A stretch of DNA of 64,000 nt, taken from positions 41,480,890 to 41,544,889 of the forward strand of contig JAVMKO010000003.1 in assembly GCA_032164245.1 (NCBI GenBank). The letters run 5' to 3'. The position numbers and the translations under genes are program-made. This document shows, piece by piece, positions 21,720 to 31,930 of this stretch (within the stretch, counting starts at the first letter, position 1; each line of letters starts with the position of its first letter). The notes below the pieces were generated by a model. The model ran no database searches and was not told where the DNA came from. It saw only the letters and a program-made list of their open reading frames with translations. This DNA comes from Sternotherus odoratus (taxonomy: Eukaryota; Chordata; Testudines; Kinosternidae).

Positions 21720-21945
21720 TTGTGTGTTAACTTTTTATGCTAAACACTCTGTTAGATCGTGTATTTAGTTGTAGTAGTAGTGACACTCTGAGTAGCTTTC
21801 CCTGATCCAAGAAAGAGCTGTGTAACTTGAAAGTACATCTTTCTCATAAATAGAAGTTGGTCCAATAAAAGACATTTCCTCGTCCATTTTGTCTCTCTAG
21901 TCCCTTGTCTTGGGACTGACAAAGCTAGAATGATGGCAGTTTTAA
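21720..21945 (+). mobile_element. 3' tail of a second Penelope-like family
   Basis: The block AGAAGTTGGTCCAATAAAAG, then TTTCCTCGTCCATTTTGTCT and CTTGGGACTGACA, matches my memory of a common reptile repeat that forms the 3' end of a Penelope-like element. Just upstream (21802-21832) CTGATCCAAGAAAGAGCTG ... ACTTGAAAG lies where that family carries a CTGAAGAAGAGCT ... GAAAGC hammerhead-like core. In this copy the core is badly mutated. No coding part is attached. Confidence 0.5.
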
Positions 21946-22804
21946 TTAGATGATCACTACAAGTTGTTGATTCTTTTTGTCGTGTTTTGGGGTCCTGTTT
22001 TGCAGAATCCCTGCCTTATTTTGGGTGGTGGAGGACTGGCTCAAGTGAAACTTAATTGCTGCATATAGCTTTTTCCAGCTGGCTGCACAGAGAAAAATGT
22101 CAACCTCCTTGTGCTAGCTGTACTGGAGGTCTGTGGCGAAAGAGGCAGTGGGACTGAGTAATAAGCAACTGGAAAAGGACCTGTAGAATGAAAAGTTTTA
22201 AGCAGCCTTAATTGTAATAATTGTCACTCTACTCTCTAATTAAATTAATGAAACATAGCAATTCATGTAGTGACCCTTGTGATTAAAGTTGCAAAAGGTT
22301 ATAATTGAAAGCTTTATTTTCAAACATACATAGCTTTGCAAAATGTTAATCTTTGGAGATTAAAATATTCATTCTTGGTCTCAGAATGTGTTATTTCCAC
22401 TTTTGAGCAGATACACCAAATATTCTTGCTTGTCCAGGCAAATGGAAACACATTTTTTTTTCTTTTCAAATGAAGTCATTCACTTTGGAGATTAAGATAA
22501 TATATAGGACCTTAACTCAAATTTTCTCTTTCTCCCTTAAAGTACTCTGATCCCAGATTGGAAGCTAAAGGAAAATGTGATCTTTGCTAGTTTTTTGGTG
22601 TACTCCTCTGAAGTTTACATTGTTCAATTTAGCCTTTTAACTTAGCCCTTTACTGTAAGACTTCAGTCATTATTTAAGACTCACCTACCAATAATTATTG
22701 AATGGAAGATTCATGTTGCCATCAAATTGTACAACAGAATCTATATGGATACAAAATTCATGCTTAAATGAAGCTAAGAATACAAAAATTAACAACATTT
22801 TTTA
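21946..22804. other. No gene seen; AT-rich
   Basis: 22200-22720 is AT-rich with few simple repeats and looks single-copy. No coding or RNA gene was recognised. Confidence 0.4.
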
Positions 22805-23594
22805 AACAGTACCTCAGAAGCAGAAGTTCTGCCATCAGTTAGTGGGGCCACTTGATCGAGGTGGTAAAGGAATACTCAAGGAAGACAAAATCGTTGTTGA
22901 GAAGCTCAATGATTTTTTTTTATCAGTGTTCACTGCAGAATATATGGGGGATATTCCCCATATCCAAACTACTCTTTTTAGCGACTACATATGAGGAAAT
23001 GTCCCAGATTGAGGTTTCAGTGGAGGAGGTTTTTGAACAAATTGATAAATTAAATAATAATAAGTCACCAGGACCAGATGGTATTAATCCAAAAATTCTG
23101 AAGGTACTCAGATATGATAGTGCAGATGTACAAATGATGGTATGTAACCTATTGTTAAATTAGCCTCAATATTAAATCAGTTTAGGATAACTAATGTAAT
23201 GTCTATTGTTGAATAAGGTCCCAAAGGCAATCCTGGCAATTACAGGCCAGTAAGCCTAACTTCAGAACCAGAACAGTAAAGAAGAGAATTATCAGACACA
23301 TAGATGAATATGATGCATTGTGAGGAGAGTAACATGGCTTTTGTAATCGCACCTCAGCAATCTATTATAATCATTTGAGGGAGTTAACAACTCCGTGGGT
23401 CCAGTGGCTAGAGTATACTGGTATTGTCAGAAAGCCTTTTATAACATCATACGCCAGAGACTCTTAAGCAAACTAAGCAGTCACAAGATAAGAGGGAAGG
23501 TATTCCCATGTGTCAATAATTGGTTAAAACACAGTAACCAAGGAGTAGGAATAAAAGGTCTTTTTCAGAGTGCAGAGAGGTAAATAGTGGGGTC
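22805..23594 (+). pseudogene. CR1 LINE ORF2, reverse transcriptase N-terminal part
   Basis: One frame gives EEVFEQIDKL followed by NNNKSPGPDGINPKILKVL, the entry to the CR1 RT domain. A shifted frame then reads GPKGNPGNYRPVSLTSEP, with stops. Further on FYNIIRQRLLSKLSSHKIRG and a VNNWLKHSNQG segment correspond to the palm before motif B. At 23594 the match stops in the middle of the segment before the GVPQGS box. An unrelated insert follows, and the same CR1 resumes near 24658. The enzyme is inactive through stops and frameshifts. Confidence 0.8.
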
Positions 23595-24650
23595 TGTGAT
23601 GCTGACAGACCAAGTGCCAGCTCATGCTAAGGTTCCCAGGTCTTAATTAAATACTGACAAATGCATATCTGGAATCAGTCTGGCTCACCTTTGTGTGAGT
23701 AATTTTTTTTAAGTGTTAGATTTATAAGAATGTGTTTAGTATTTAGACATTATTGTGAGTTGCTGCCTTCATTAATCTCACTTCTAATATCTGTATACCA
23801 TATTGTAAGATAATATTTGACCATTTGTCTTTTCTTCTATCTGTGATTGTGAAAACCACTAGTCAGGAGACAGACATTAACTAGCATAAAGTACTGGGTC
23901 TTCAACAGAAGCTGTTGCATCCTGGCCAACTGGGAAGGCCCATCAACACCAGATGGATTATTGTGGAAGATTAAAGAGGCCAAAAGACTTTACTCTGCTG
24001 TTCTTCCCCATTAAAATGAATCATGCAAGTGAATTCTTCTCAGCAGCTGAATTTGCAGTTTAAAACACATGGGAGGAGGGGAATAAAAGTCCTTAATAAG
24101 AATGAACTTTATCTTTATCCTGCTTGCATTTTGGGGGGTGGGGGAGGTTTTCTAAGAATAAACAAGAGCTCCCCGGCTACTTATCCATGATTAACCCTAA
24201 GAGCCACATAAAACTTGTTTATTATAGAAGCTTCTATTCTCTCCTGAAACTTAAGATTGTAACTCATTTGTGTATATGCTTTAAGGTTGTAGATAATTCT
24301 AATTTACTTTTCCTATTTAATAAATATTTAGTTTATTATAGGATTGGCTACCACATTTTGTCTTTGGTGTGAGATCTAAGGCATTTTGGGACTAGGTGTA
24401 ACCTGAATATGACTGTTATACTTGGGATAAGGGCTCCTCTATCACAAACGTAGGTCCTTCTGGATAGCAACAAAAAAGATAAAAAAAGAAAAAAAAAGAG
24501 AAATACCCAAGAAGACCATCTTTAACTCCATGTTAGGCCTATTCTAGTGTCTGAGGAGTTTACACAATAATTGGTTGCAGAATCTAAGTATAGTACTCAC
24601 ATCCAGTTTGAGATTTATGTCCTGGTTGTTAACAGTCTGCCTTTAGGTAA
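23595..24650. mobile_element. 1.05-kb insert splitting a CR1 copy; LTR-like ends
   Basis: The insert starts TGTGATGCTGACAG at 23595. At 24441-24446 ATCACA forms the exact inverse of TGTGAT, so 23595-24446 (852 bp) has LTR-like TG...CA ends with a 6-bp inverted match. AATAAA-type signals occur at 24152 and 24320. No flanking duplication is visible, and about 200 bp after ATCACA, with an A-rich run at 24468-24500, is also not CR1. It could be a solo LTR plus extra sequence, or another element. Confidence 0.5.
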
Positions 24651-24654
24651 GTAC

Positions 24655-25775
24655 TCATGCTCTTGAATCTCTGCAGGAGAGCTTGACAGGATCCTTCAAC
24701 ATATTCATACATAATCTGGAAAAAGTGGTGATCAGTGAGGTAGCAAAATTTGCACCCAATACAAAATTGCTCAAGATAGTTGAGTCCAAAGCTGGCTTCA
24801 AAGAGTTACAAAGGGATCTCTCAAAACTGGGTGACTGAGTGACAAAATGCCAGATGAAACCAATGTTGACAAGTGCAAAATAATACATACTGGGGAAAAA
24901 AAGAATCCCAACTATACATACAAAATTATGGGGTCTAAATTAGATGTGACATCTCTAGAAAGACATCTTATACTCATTGGGAGAATATCCACTCAGTGTG
25001 CAGCAGCAGTCTAAAAGGCTAACAGGATGTTAGAAGCCATTATAAAAGGGATACATAATAAAACAGAAGATATCATAATGCCACTTAACAAATCCATGGT
25101 ATGTCCACACCTTGAATAGTGCATGCAGTTGTGGTCACCTCATCTCATGTTCGAAAAGACATATTAGAATTGTAAAAAATACAAAGAAGGTCAACTACAT
25201 GATTAGAGGCGTGGTACCACTTCTATACAAGGAGAGATTAAAAAGATGGGGGCATCTCATTTTAGGAAGGAGATAAGTAAATGGGGAGGAAAATATGATA
25301 GATGTCTATAATGTCGTAATGGTCTGGTGGAAGTGAATAGGGCAATGTTATTTATTTTCACATATCACAAGAACTAGGGATCACTTGACAAAATTAATGG
25401 GCAGAAGGTTTAAAACAAACAAAAGGAAGTACTTCTTCACATAATTCACAATTGACCTGTGGAACTCATTGCATGGGATGTTGCAGAGTCCAAAAGTATA
25501 ACTGGATTAAAAAAAAATTGGATAAGTTCACACAGTATAGATCCATCAATGGCTATTAGCCAAGATGTCCAGGATGCAATTCCATGGTCCAGGTGTCCCT
25601 AAATCTCCAACGGCAAGAAAAATGGGAGTGAACTACAGGGGATGGACCATTCAAAATTTTCCCTTTGTGTTCACTTTGAAGATCTGGTACTGGTGACTGC
25701 CAGAGACAGGATACTGGGCTAGATGGACCATTGGTCTGACCAAGTATGGGCATTCTAATTTCATTCCCTCCGCAA
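24655..25775 (+). pseudogene. CR1 LINE ORF2 3' half and 3' UTR
   Basis: Reading resumes at FNIFIHNLEKVVISEVAKF, followed by APNTKLL where an active CR1 has the FADD box, so both catalytic aspartates are lost. LQRDLSKLGD, a motif-D-like area and RFKTNKRKYFFT follow with many stops. The end has the typical GGATACTGGGCTAGATGGAC and CCATTGGTCTGACC tail. Together with 22805-23594 it forms one 5'-truncated CR1. Confidence 0.8.
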
Positions 25776-25779
25776 AGCA

Positions 25780-26440
25780 CCAATTGTTCCTGGAAATTGT
25801 ATTGGTCTCATGTTTTAAACATATACATAGTAGAAGTATCTTCTTGGTTGGTATATAATAGACACATATTATTATTTATAAGATAGCTATATTTATCCAT
25901 ATGATGTTCTTTCCTGTGGAGAATATTAAAACATGTTATATTCCTGGAGACCTAGTCTCTCACTGTATTCGATTTAAAATCAATTTTATGCACACATGCT
26001 TGCACCTTAAAATAAAAAGCACTCCATTAGTATGGAAGCTGTTCTATTACATATTTCAATATCTCTTTTCAAAAAAGAGGTAAAATATTAGTGAAAATTC
26101 AGTCGGTTAAACAGAACAGTCAAATATTATGTGTTTTCCAATTTAAAAAATAAAAAGCAATGAGCTTTGCATGTGTTTAGCAAGGTAAAACAGATTTTGG
26201 TCAATAGTTAAGCTAGCATAACTTTGCAATGTCTGCAGTATTGCTGTCTTTAAAATGGTTAAAATTATTAAGATGTGTGTTTGAAAATCAGTCATATTTT
26301 ATATTCAGATTCAGTTTATAAATAATGTATGAGGGGTTAATAAATTGGTAATGTATGTTACGAACATGTTATAGAATTCTAGATGGTTATAAGCTCATCA
26401 GGGCAACCTGTTTACATGGTGGCCTTATAAAGGACTAGCA
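25780..26440. other. No gene seen; AT-rich
   Basis: AT-rich sequence, apparently single-copy, with no recognisable feature. Confidence 0.4.
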
Positions 26441-26489
26441 TAAGTGCCCGGCGTTGCTCGGGTCAGTCGGAGGTGGGGAGGGGGCAGAC

Positions 26490-27775
26490 AGTTGACACCC
26501 CCTAACCAACCCCAACACCCACCCTTCACCCACCCTGACACCTTCCCACACCCCCGACCAACCCCAACACCCCCCGGCTCACTTACCCCCCGACCAAACC
26601 CGACAACCCCACCTGACCCCCCCAAAACAAACCCAACACCCCCACCTCACCCCCTGAGCAAACCCGACACCCCCACCTCACCCCCTGAGCAAACCCGACA
26701 CCCCCACCTCACCCCCCGACCGAACAGTGTATTTAATAATCTGTGTGCTACACAGTGCACCGTGAGCTGGGGGGGGGGGGGGTGTCGGGTTTGGTCGGGG
26801 AGTCAGGTGGGGGTGTTGGGTTTGCTTGGGGGGGTCAGGTGGGGTTGTCGGGTTTGGTCGGGGGGTAAGTGAGCCGGGGGGTGTAGGGTTTGGTCTGGGG
26901 GGGTGGGAAGGTGTTGGGGTGAGTGAGGGGTGAGTGTTGCGGTTGGTCAGGGGGTGTTGCGGTTGGTGGGGGGTTGAGGTGGGGGTGTCAGGTTTTCTTG
27001 GGGGGATGAGGTAGGGGTGTCGGGTTCAGTCGGGGGTAAGTGAGCCGGGGGGGTGTCGGGTTTGGTCTGGGGGGGTGGGAAGGTGTCGTGGTGGGTGAGG
27101 GGTGAGGTGTGGGTGTTGGGGTTGGTCAGGGGGTGTTGCGGTTGGTGGGGGGGTGAGGTGGGGGTGTCGGGTTTGCTTGGGGGGGTGAGGTGGGAGTGTC
27201 GGGTTCGGTCGGGGGGTAAGTGAGCCGGGGGGAGTCAGGTTTGGTCTGGGGGTGTTGCGATTGGTGTGGGGGGGGTGAGGTGGGGGTGTCAGGTTCGGTC
27301 GGGGGGTAAGTGAGCCAGGGGGTGTCGGGTTTGGTCTGGGGGGGGTGGGAAGGTGTTGGGGTGGGTGAGGGGTGAGGGGTGGGTGTTGGGGTTGGTCAGG
27401 GGGTGTTGCGGTTGGTGGGGGGGTGAGGTGGCGGTGTCGGGTTTGGTCGGGGGGTAAGTGAGCCGGGGGGGGTGTCGGGTTTGGTCTGGGCACCCACCCC
27501 AACACCTTCCCCCCTAGACCAAACCCAACACCCACACCACACCCCTCACCCCCCGACACCTTCCCACCCCCCCAAACCAACCCCGACACCCCCCCGGCTC
27601 ACTTACCCCCAGACCAAACCCGACACCCCCACCTCACACCCCCAAGAAAACCCAACACCCCCACCTCACCCCCCCACCAACCGCAACACCCCCTGACCAA
27701 CCCCAACACCCCCACCTCACCCCCCGACCAAACCCGACACCCCCACCTCACTTACCGTCCCACCAAACCCAACTC
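26490..27775. repeat. G/C-asymmetric minisatellite that switches strand
   Basis: Units of about 30-45 bp are built from CCCCGACCAAACCCGACA and CCCCCACCTCACC words. The C-rich strand is on top at 26490-26725, the G-rich strand at 26768-27490 and the C-rich strand again at 27490-27775. Runs of G of 4-13 bases recur every few bases on the G-rich strand. Long open frames across it are artefacts of the repeat. Confidence 0.9.
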
Positions 27776-27879
27776 AAATCTGTCGCGGGGGGGAGGGGGC
27801 CCAGAGCCGAGGGATTCCGGGGACCTTCGCAGGTGGGGGGGGGGGCACAGAGCTGATGGAGTCTGGGGTTGAGGTGGGA

Positions 27880-28165
27880 GGGGCAGAGAACTGAGGGCTC
27901 TCCGGGGTTCCGTTGGGAGGGTGGAGGGGCAGAGAACTGAGGGATCTCCGAGGTTCCGTTGGGAGGGGGGAGGGGTAGAGAACGGAGGGATCTCCGGGGT
28001 TCCGTTGGGAGGTGGGAGGAGTAGAGAACTGAGGGATCTCCGGGGTTCCGTTGGGGGGGGGAGGGGCAGAGAACTGAGGGATCTCTGGGGTTCCGTTGGG
28101 AGGGGGGAGGGGCAGAGAATGGAGGGATCTCCGGGGTTCCGTTGGAGGAGGGAGGGGTGAGCTGA
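27880..28165 (+). repeat. ~46-bp minisatellite, about six copies
   Basis: The unit carries ACTGAGGGATCTCCGGGGTT, CCGTTGGGAGG and GGGGCAGAGA. The TCTCCG word recurs at about 27897, 27945, 27991, 28037, 28082 and 28128, a period of 45-48. The related array in copy B (40930-41050) uses AGCTGAGCGAGTG and GTTGGAGGGGG in the same positions. Confidence 0.9.
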
Positions 28166-28440
28166 GCGAGTGAGGTGTCTGTTGGAGGGGGGTATTATGA
28201 CATCATCACCACCTAACCGCCCAGCCGATGTGATTGGCCCTGAAAGACTTTCACCCCTGGGGGGGCGTCAGAGGTGAGATCCGAAAATTTTTCGACCCTT
28301 ACCAGCATCTAGACCCCAAGACCCCTCACTGTACCAAATTTCAAGTCTCTGGCTCAAACGGTGCGGGAGGAGTTCGCAGTCATACGTACATACATACATA
28401 CACACATACATACACCACTTGACTTTTATATATATAGATT

Positions 28441-28754
28441 AATAGATGATTAATAGATGTTTAAATAAATGGTCAAACAATTATTATAGCTTGTTATCAA
28501 TATAATTCTTCTGCCCATGGCATCAGCAGCAACAAGGGCCGAGTCCTTTTCAAAGCCTCCCTGTATATCTATTATGAGCACTTTTGACAGGCAAATCTGT
28601 ACCTACTTTCAAACTGCTTTAAAAACCAAACCAAACAAACAAACAAACAAAAAAGCACTTTAAAGGAGAAACAGGGTGAACCTGTACAAACTTTTCAGTT
28701 TAACACTATGTACCACTTAATATCTCAGGATGCATGAGTCAAAGTCCCAAACAA
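28441..28754. other. No gene seen
   Basis: AT-rich, with an (AAAC)n run near 28623-28650. Nothing else was recognised. Confidence 0.4.
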
Positions 28755-28985
28755 CTGGGCCCTCAAGGTATATCTACACAGCAATTTGAGACCCATGGCT
28801 GGCCTGGGTCCGTTGAATCAAGTGTGCAGGGCAGTAAAATTGCAGTCTAGCTGTTGGGACTAGGAAGTTCTCTCCTAGAGGGACCCCAGATCTCAAGCTT
28901 CAACCCAAACCCAAACATCTACACAGCAATTGTATAGCCTGAGTCCAAGTCAACTCTAAGTGTTTAATTTCTGCATAGCTATGAT
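28755..28985. repeat. MITE with TATATCTACACAGCAATT end, imperfect palindrome
   Basis: TATCTACACAGCAATTTGAG at the left recurs as CATCTACACAGCAATTGTAT at about 28916. Between them, TCCTAGAGGGACCCCAGATC and nearby words form an imperfect palindrome. It matches my memory of a turtle MITE family with CTACACTGCAATTAAACA arms. The right end is truncated or mutated. Confidence 0.5.
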
Positions 28986-29099
28986 GTAAGAACCTGGGAC
29001 TAATGGGTGCTGGGACGTTGACACTTCTGCATTACCACTAGATGCTAGGCTAGCTTTCTGCTACAGGACCCAGTGAAGGTAAGAAGTACCATCCAGCAG

Positions 29100-29860
29100 G
29101 GCCTGAGTGGTGTCCCCCGCAAAGCCCACTGATTGGCTGAGGCTAGTATTTAAACAGGAACCCTTCACAGAGAGTTGTCTGAGTAGCAATACAGTCTGCT
29201 TGCCTCTGCTCCAGACCCTAGATGATTGCTTCTGACCCTGGTTTGTTGTTGGCTATGCGATCTGATTGTTGACCCTTATATCCAGACCTGACTTGACCCT
29301 TACCCTGCTATCTGCCAGTCACCTGCAACTTAGTTCCTGACTCTGGCATTCTGAGCTGACTCACTTCTGACACCACTTCTTGTCTCCTGACCCCAAATTA
29401 GCAGCTGACCTGAGCACACAGGTTGTTGATGGTGTGACCTTGACATATAATCTGCATCAGTTTGTCAGGGTTTCTGCCTCCCAGAACCCCACTGATAGTT
29501 ATAGGTCCCCAGCTTCCCCACTCTGTGATTCTAAGAGACCCAAGATAACCAGGGGCCCTTCTTTCTTTGGCAACACTGAACTCTTCCACCTTTCCAGCTA
29601 GAATAATTTCAGCATCTAGGACAGGGAGGCTTCATCAGAATCTGGTGTTGACTGATGTTAGAAACTCCTCTACTCCCATCATAATCTACAGATTTTCACT
29701 CCTGCTAGAGATTATGGATGGGTTGAACTACCAGTTTTCTAATGCTCATTGGTGCCTAGATGACCAGAGCTATTGCCCAACTCTCTTTACCGCTGGTCAT
29801 CTAAGTGGGATCATTGCTGTATCTGCCCAAATAAAGTAATTGTATTCCTAGGTCAGCCCT
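29100..29860 (+). repeat. Possible LTR of a Gypsy-type element
   Basis: TATTTAAACAGG at about 29150 looks like a TATA box. It is followed by a stretch of CTGACCCTGG/CCAGACCTGA-type words (29210-29420) that I associate with LTR ends of turtle Gypsy elements. No TSD or coding part was found. Confidence 0.3.
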
Positions 29861-30931
29861 TTACAGTGTAAGGGCAGCAATCCTAGCAGCAAGATGAGAA
29901 CACACCATTTTTCTTAACTTGCTGGGTCTCTTCAGGACCATTGAGACAACCTCAATGATCATCATGGTTAGGGTGATCCCAAGCCCACTCATTGTCTAAG
30001 CTTCGTCAAGCCGGTTCCCACTAGTATAATCTCCAAACTATTGGTCCAAAACACAAAATTTAGCCAAATTATTCATCGATGTCCCCCAACAGTTAATATG
30101 CAAATGAGATACTACCTCACTCAGTCCAGTAGATGCCAGCAGAAAGTTCACTCAGTTACCTCCCCTCTCTCATAGGCTTCTGGCCACGGGGCTTACCTAA
30201 ACTATGTATCAATGGAATCTTAATGTGAAATGTTACCATGTTCACAATTCCTTACTATCTTGAATTATACTATTTGATTTCCAGAAATACCACCTTTCAC
30301 TCTTCATTCTGCTTCATCTACAACACTGTAGCTCATTTCAACTGATGAGCAGCATTGCCTCATAGGCTAAATAAAAAGTGTCAGGCACCATCATGATTGG
30401 TAATTCCAGGGCTGTTCAGTTCCTTAACAGGACTCAATTCTCATCTAATAGGCAATGTGTAGCTCAACAGCTAAAGCAGACCACTCCATATTGTGTGTAG
30501 TAGTAGCATAGTGTTTTCGGCAGTACAATGAGTGACGATCAGTGAATAAGGAAGGGTATTCATGTTCTTGCTCATCAATGTTTTATGACCAGATTTTCTA
30601 AGGCACACAGGGCAGTTATGACACTCACAAAGAGTCACTGGGATTTAGGTGCCCAACTCATATACATTTTTTAAACAAGAACTAAAACTACATTAATAGT
30701 AAAATACAGTACTGTGATTTACCCTAAAAAAGAAGCTACCTAAAATTAAACTCAAACATTTATTAATACAGTGCGGATCTTATATCTTGATAATAAGCAT
30801 GCCAAACATGTACCTTAAGATTGTCTCAGCCTTTGAAAGCCTAGCTTATGTCGAACATGAATGAAAATGTCCATGTTTAATCATATTCTGCCTGTTTAAC
30901 TCATTAGCTAACAACTCATAGAAGCTAATTG
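29861..30931. other. No gene seen
   Basis: No domain, RNA gene or repeat was recognised. Confidence 0.4.
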
Positions 30932-30935
30932 AATT

Positions 30936-31527
30936 CAACCTACTTGCTACTGGCAGGATGGGTAATTGGTAATATGGATCCTACGTATCTGAATGTAGTC
31001 TATTCTTCTCCTCTCATTAGACAAGAAATGACCAAACACAGAGGCAAACCCCTTTATTTGCTGCAATGAGTCACTAATTCACATTAGTAGTTAGTGTAAT
31101 GGAAATGGAATTAATAAATCACATACCTTTCCTCCCTTGTATTATTTTATATGTTCATACTATTAGTCTTGAAAAACTTTCATATTAAAAAAAAATGTGG
31201 CAATCCTGCAGCTTGTTTAACTAAAAAAATGTTTAGGTCTGCTGGAAATCTCAAAGGACCTGTAATTAGACATGTGGATGCCAGCTTTTGGGATACTTTT
31301 TCTTGGATATAATATTGAAATGGGTGATTGAGGATGAGGATTTGTATAGTCCCTAATCACCAATAATGTGCTGAGTAAATATCTCTTTCTCTCCTCTGGA
31401 ACTTTCTAGGCAGCTGTCATCAAATTAACTAATTCCATTTATTTCTGTATAAGTTTTACAAGTACTACATTCAGATATGTAGGATTCATATTCCCACTTA
31501 CCCATCCTACTATTGGCAAGTAGGTTG
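30936..31527. mobile_element. Non-autonomous DNA transposon with ~64-bp terminal inverted repeats
   Basis: 30936-30999 and 31464-31527 are inverted copies that match at most positions; both contain CAACCTACTTGC and CTGAATGTAGT as outer and inner ends. AATT flanks the outer ends on both sides, but the wider site GAATTC is itself palindromic, so TSD length is ambiguous (4 or 6 bp). The ~460 bp between the arms is AT-rich and non-coding. I do not recognise the family. Confidence 0.7.
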
Positions 31528-31734
31528 AATTCAAGTAGGCAAATGTGCTACTTACCTAGATGGTGGAAGAAGGAAACTAATTTTTTATATGTTCATGTTT
31601 TCCTCAGACACTGAATGGCTGCCTTGATTAGAATTTGCTGCTTGGCTGGTTTACTGTAGCATGTAGCCAATATCTTAGCTTTCTCAAGGCTCAATTTTTT
31701 CCACTCTCGTGTTCAGCTGAATCTTATTTCATAA

Positions 31735-31930
31735 GCAGTTCCATGGGGGAGGAGACCAGACCGGGTAAGGAGGCCAATAGTGGGGCCACAGCTGGAGGTG
31801 GGCGTGTGCCCAGCAGCAGAGCCCCAGGCACAGGATGGTATCCAGGACCCCAGGCATGGGACTGGCAGCTGGCACTCCAGGTGCGTGGCCAGCAGCTGGG
31901 ACCCTGGGCATGGGATTAGCAGGATGGAGT
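31735..31930. repeat. GC-rich block with internal ~60-bp repeats
   Basis: CCCCAGGCATGGGACTGGCA and CCTGGGCATGGGATTAGCA, together with two GCAGCTGG phrases, recur within 120 bp. Open frames exist on both strands through compositional bias only. Confidence 0.5.

Larger units (their letters stand above)
26447..28440 (+). mobile_element. Hairpin-started repeat, copy A, with internal minisatellites
   Basis: It starts with CCCGGCGTTGCTCGGG (26447-26462), which can fold with a CCCG/CGGG stem. It ends with a conserved ~200-bp 3' part (GGGGCGTCAGAGGTGAGAT; CCAAATTTCAAGTCTCTGGC), a (CATA)n run and CTTGACTTTTATATATATAG. The same start, 3' part and tail recur at 40896-41560, which shows an interspersed family. 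Between the two ends lie two different minisatellites that account for most of the 2 kb. No open frame with a domain. I cannot name the family; the microsatellite tail suggests non-LTR retroposition. Confidence 0.7.

Noticed and set aside
26444..26872. 142-codon open frame across the repeat start
   Set aside because: It spans the hairpin start and then the minisatellite; composition alone keeps it open.
27026..27589. 187-codon open frame, proline/threonine-rich product
   Set aside because: It is a translation of the G/C minisatellite. The other strand is also open over much of the same stretch, and the product is a simple repeat of the unit with no domain.
26490..28165. CRISPR-like array
   Set aside because: The units are tandem with no unique spacers, and the context is vertebrate.
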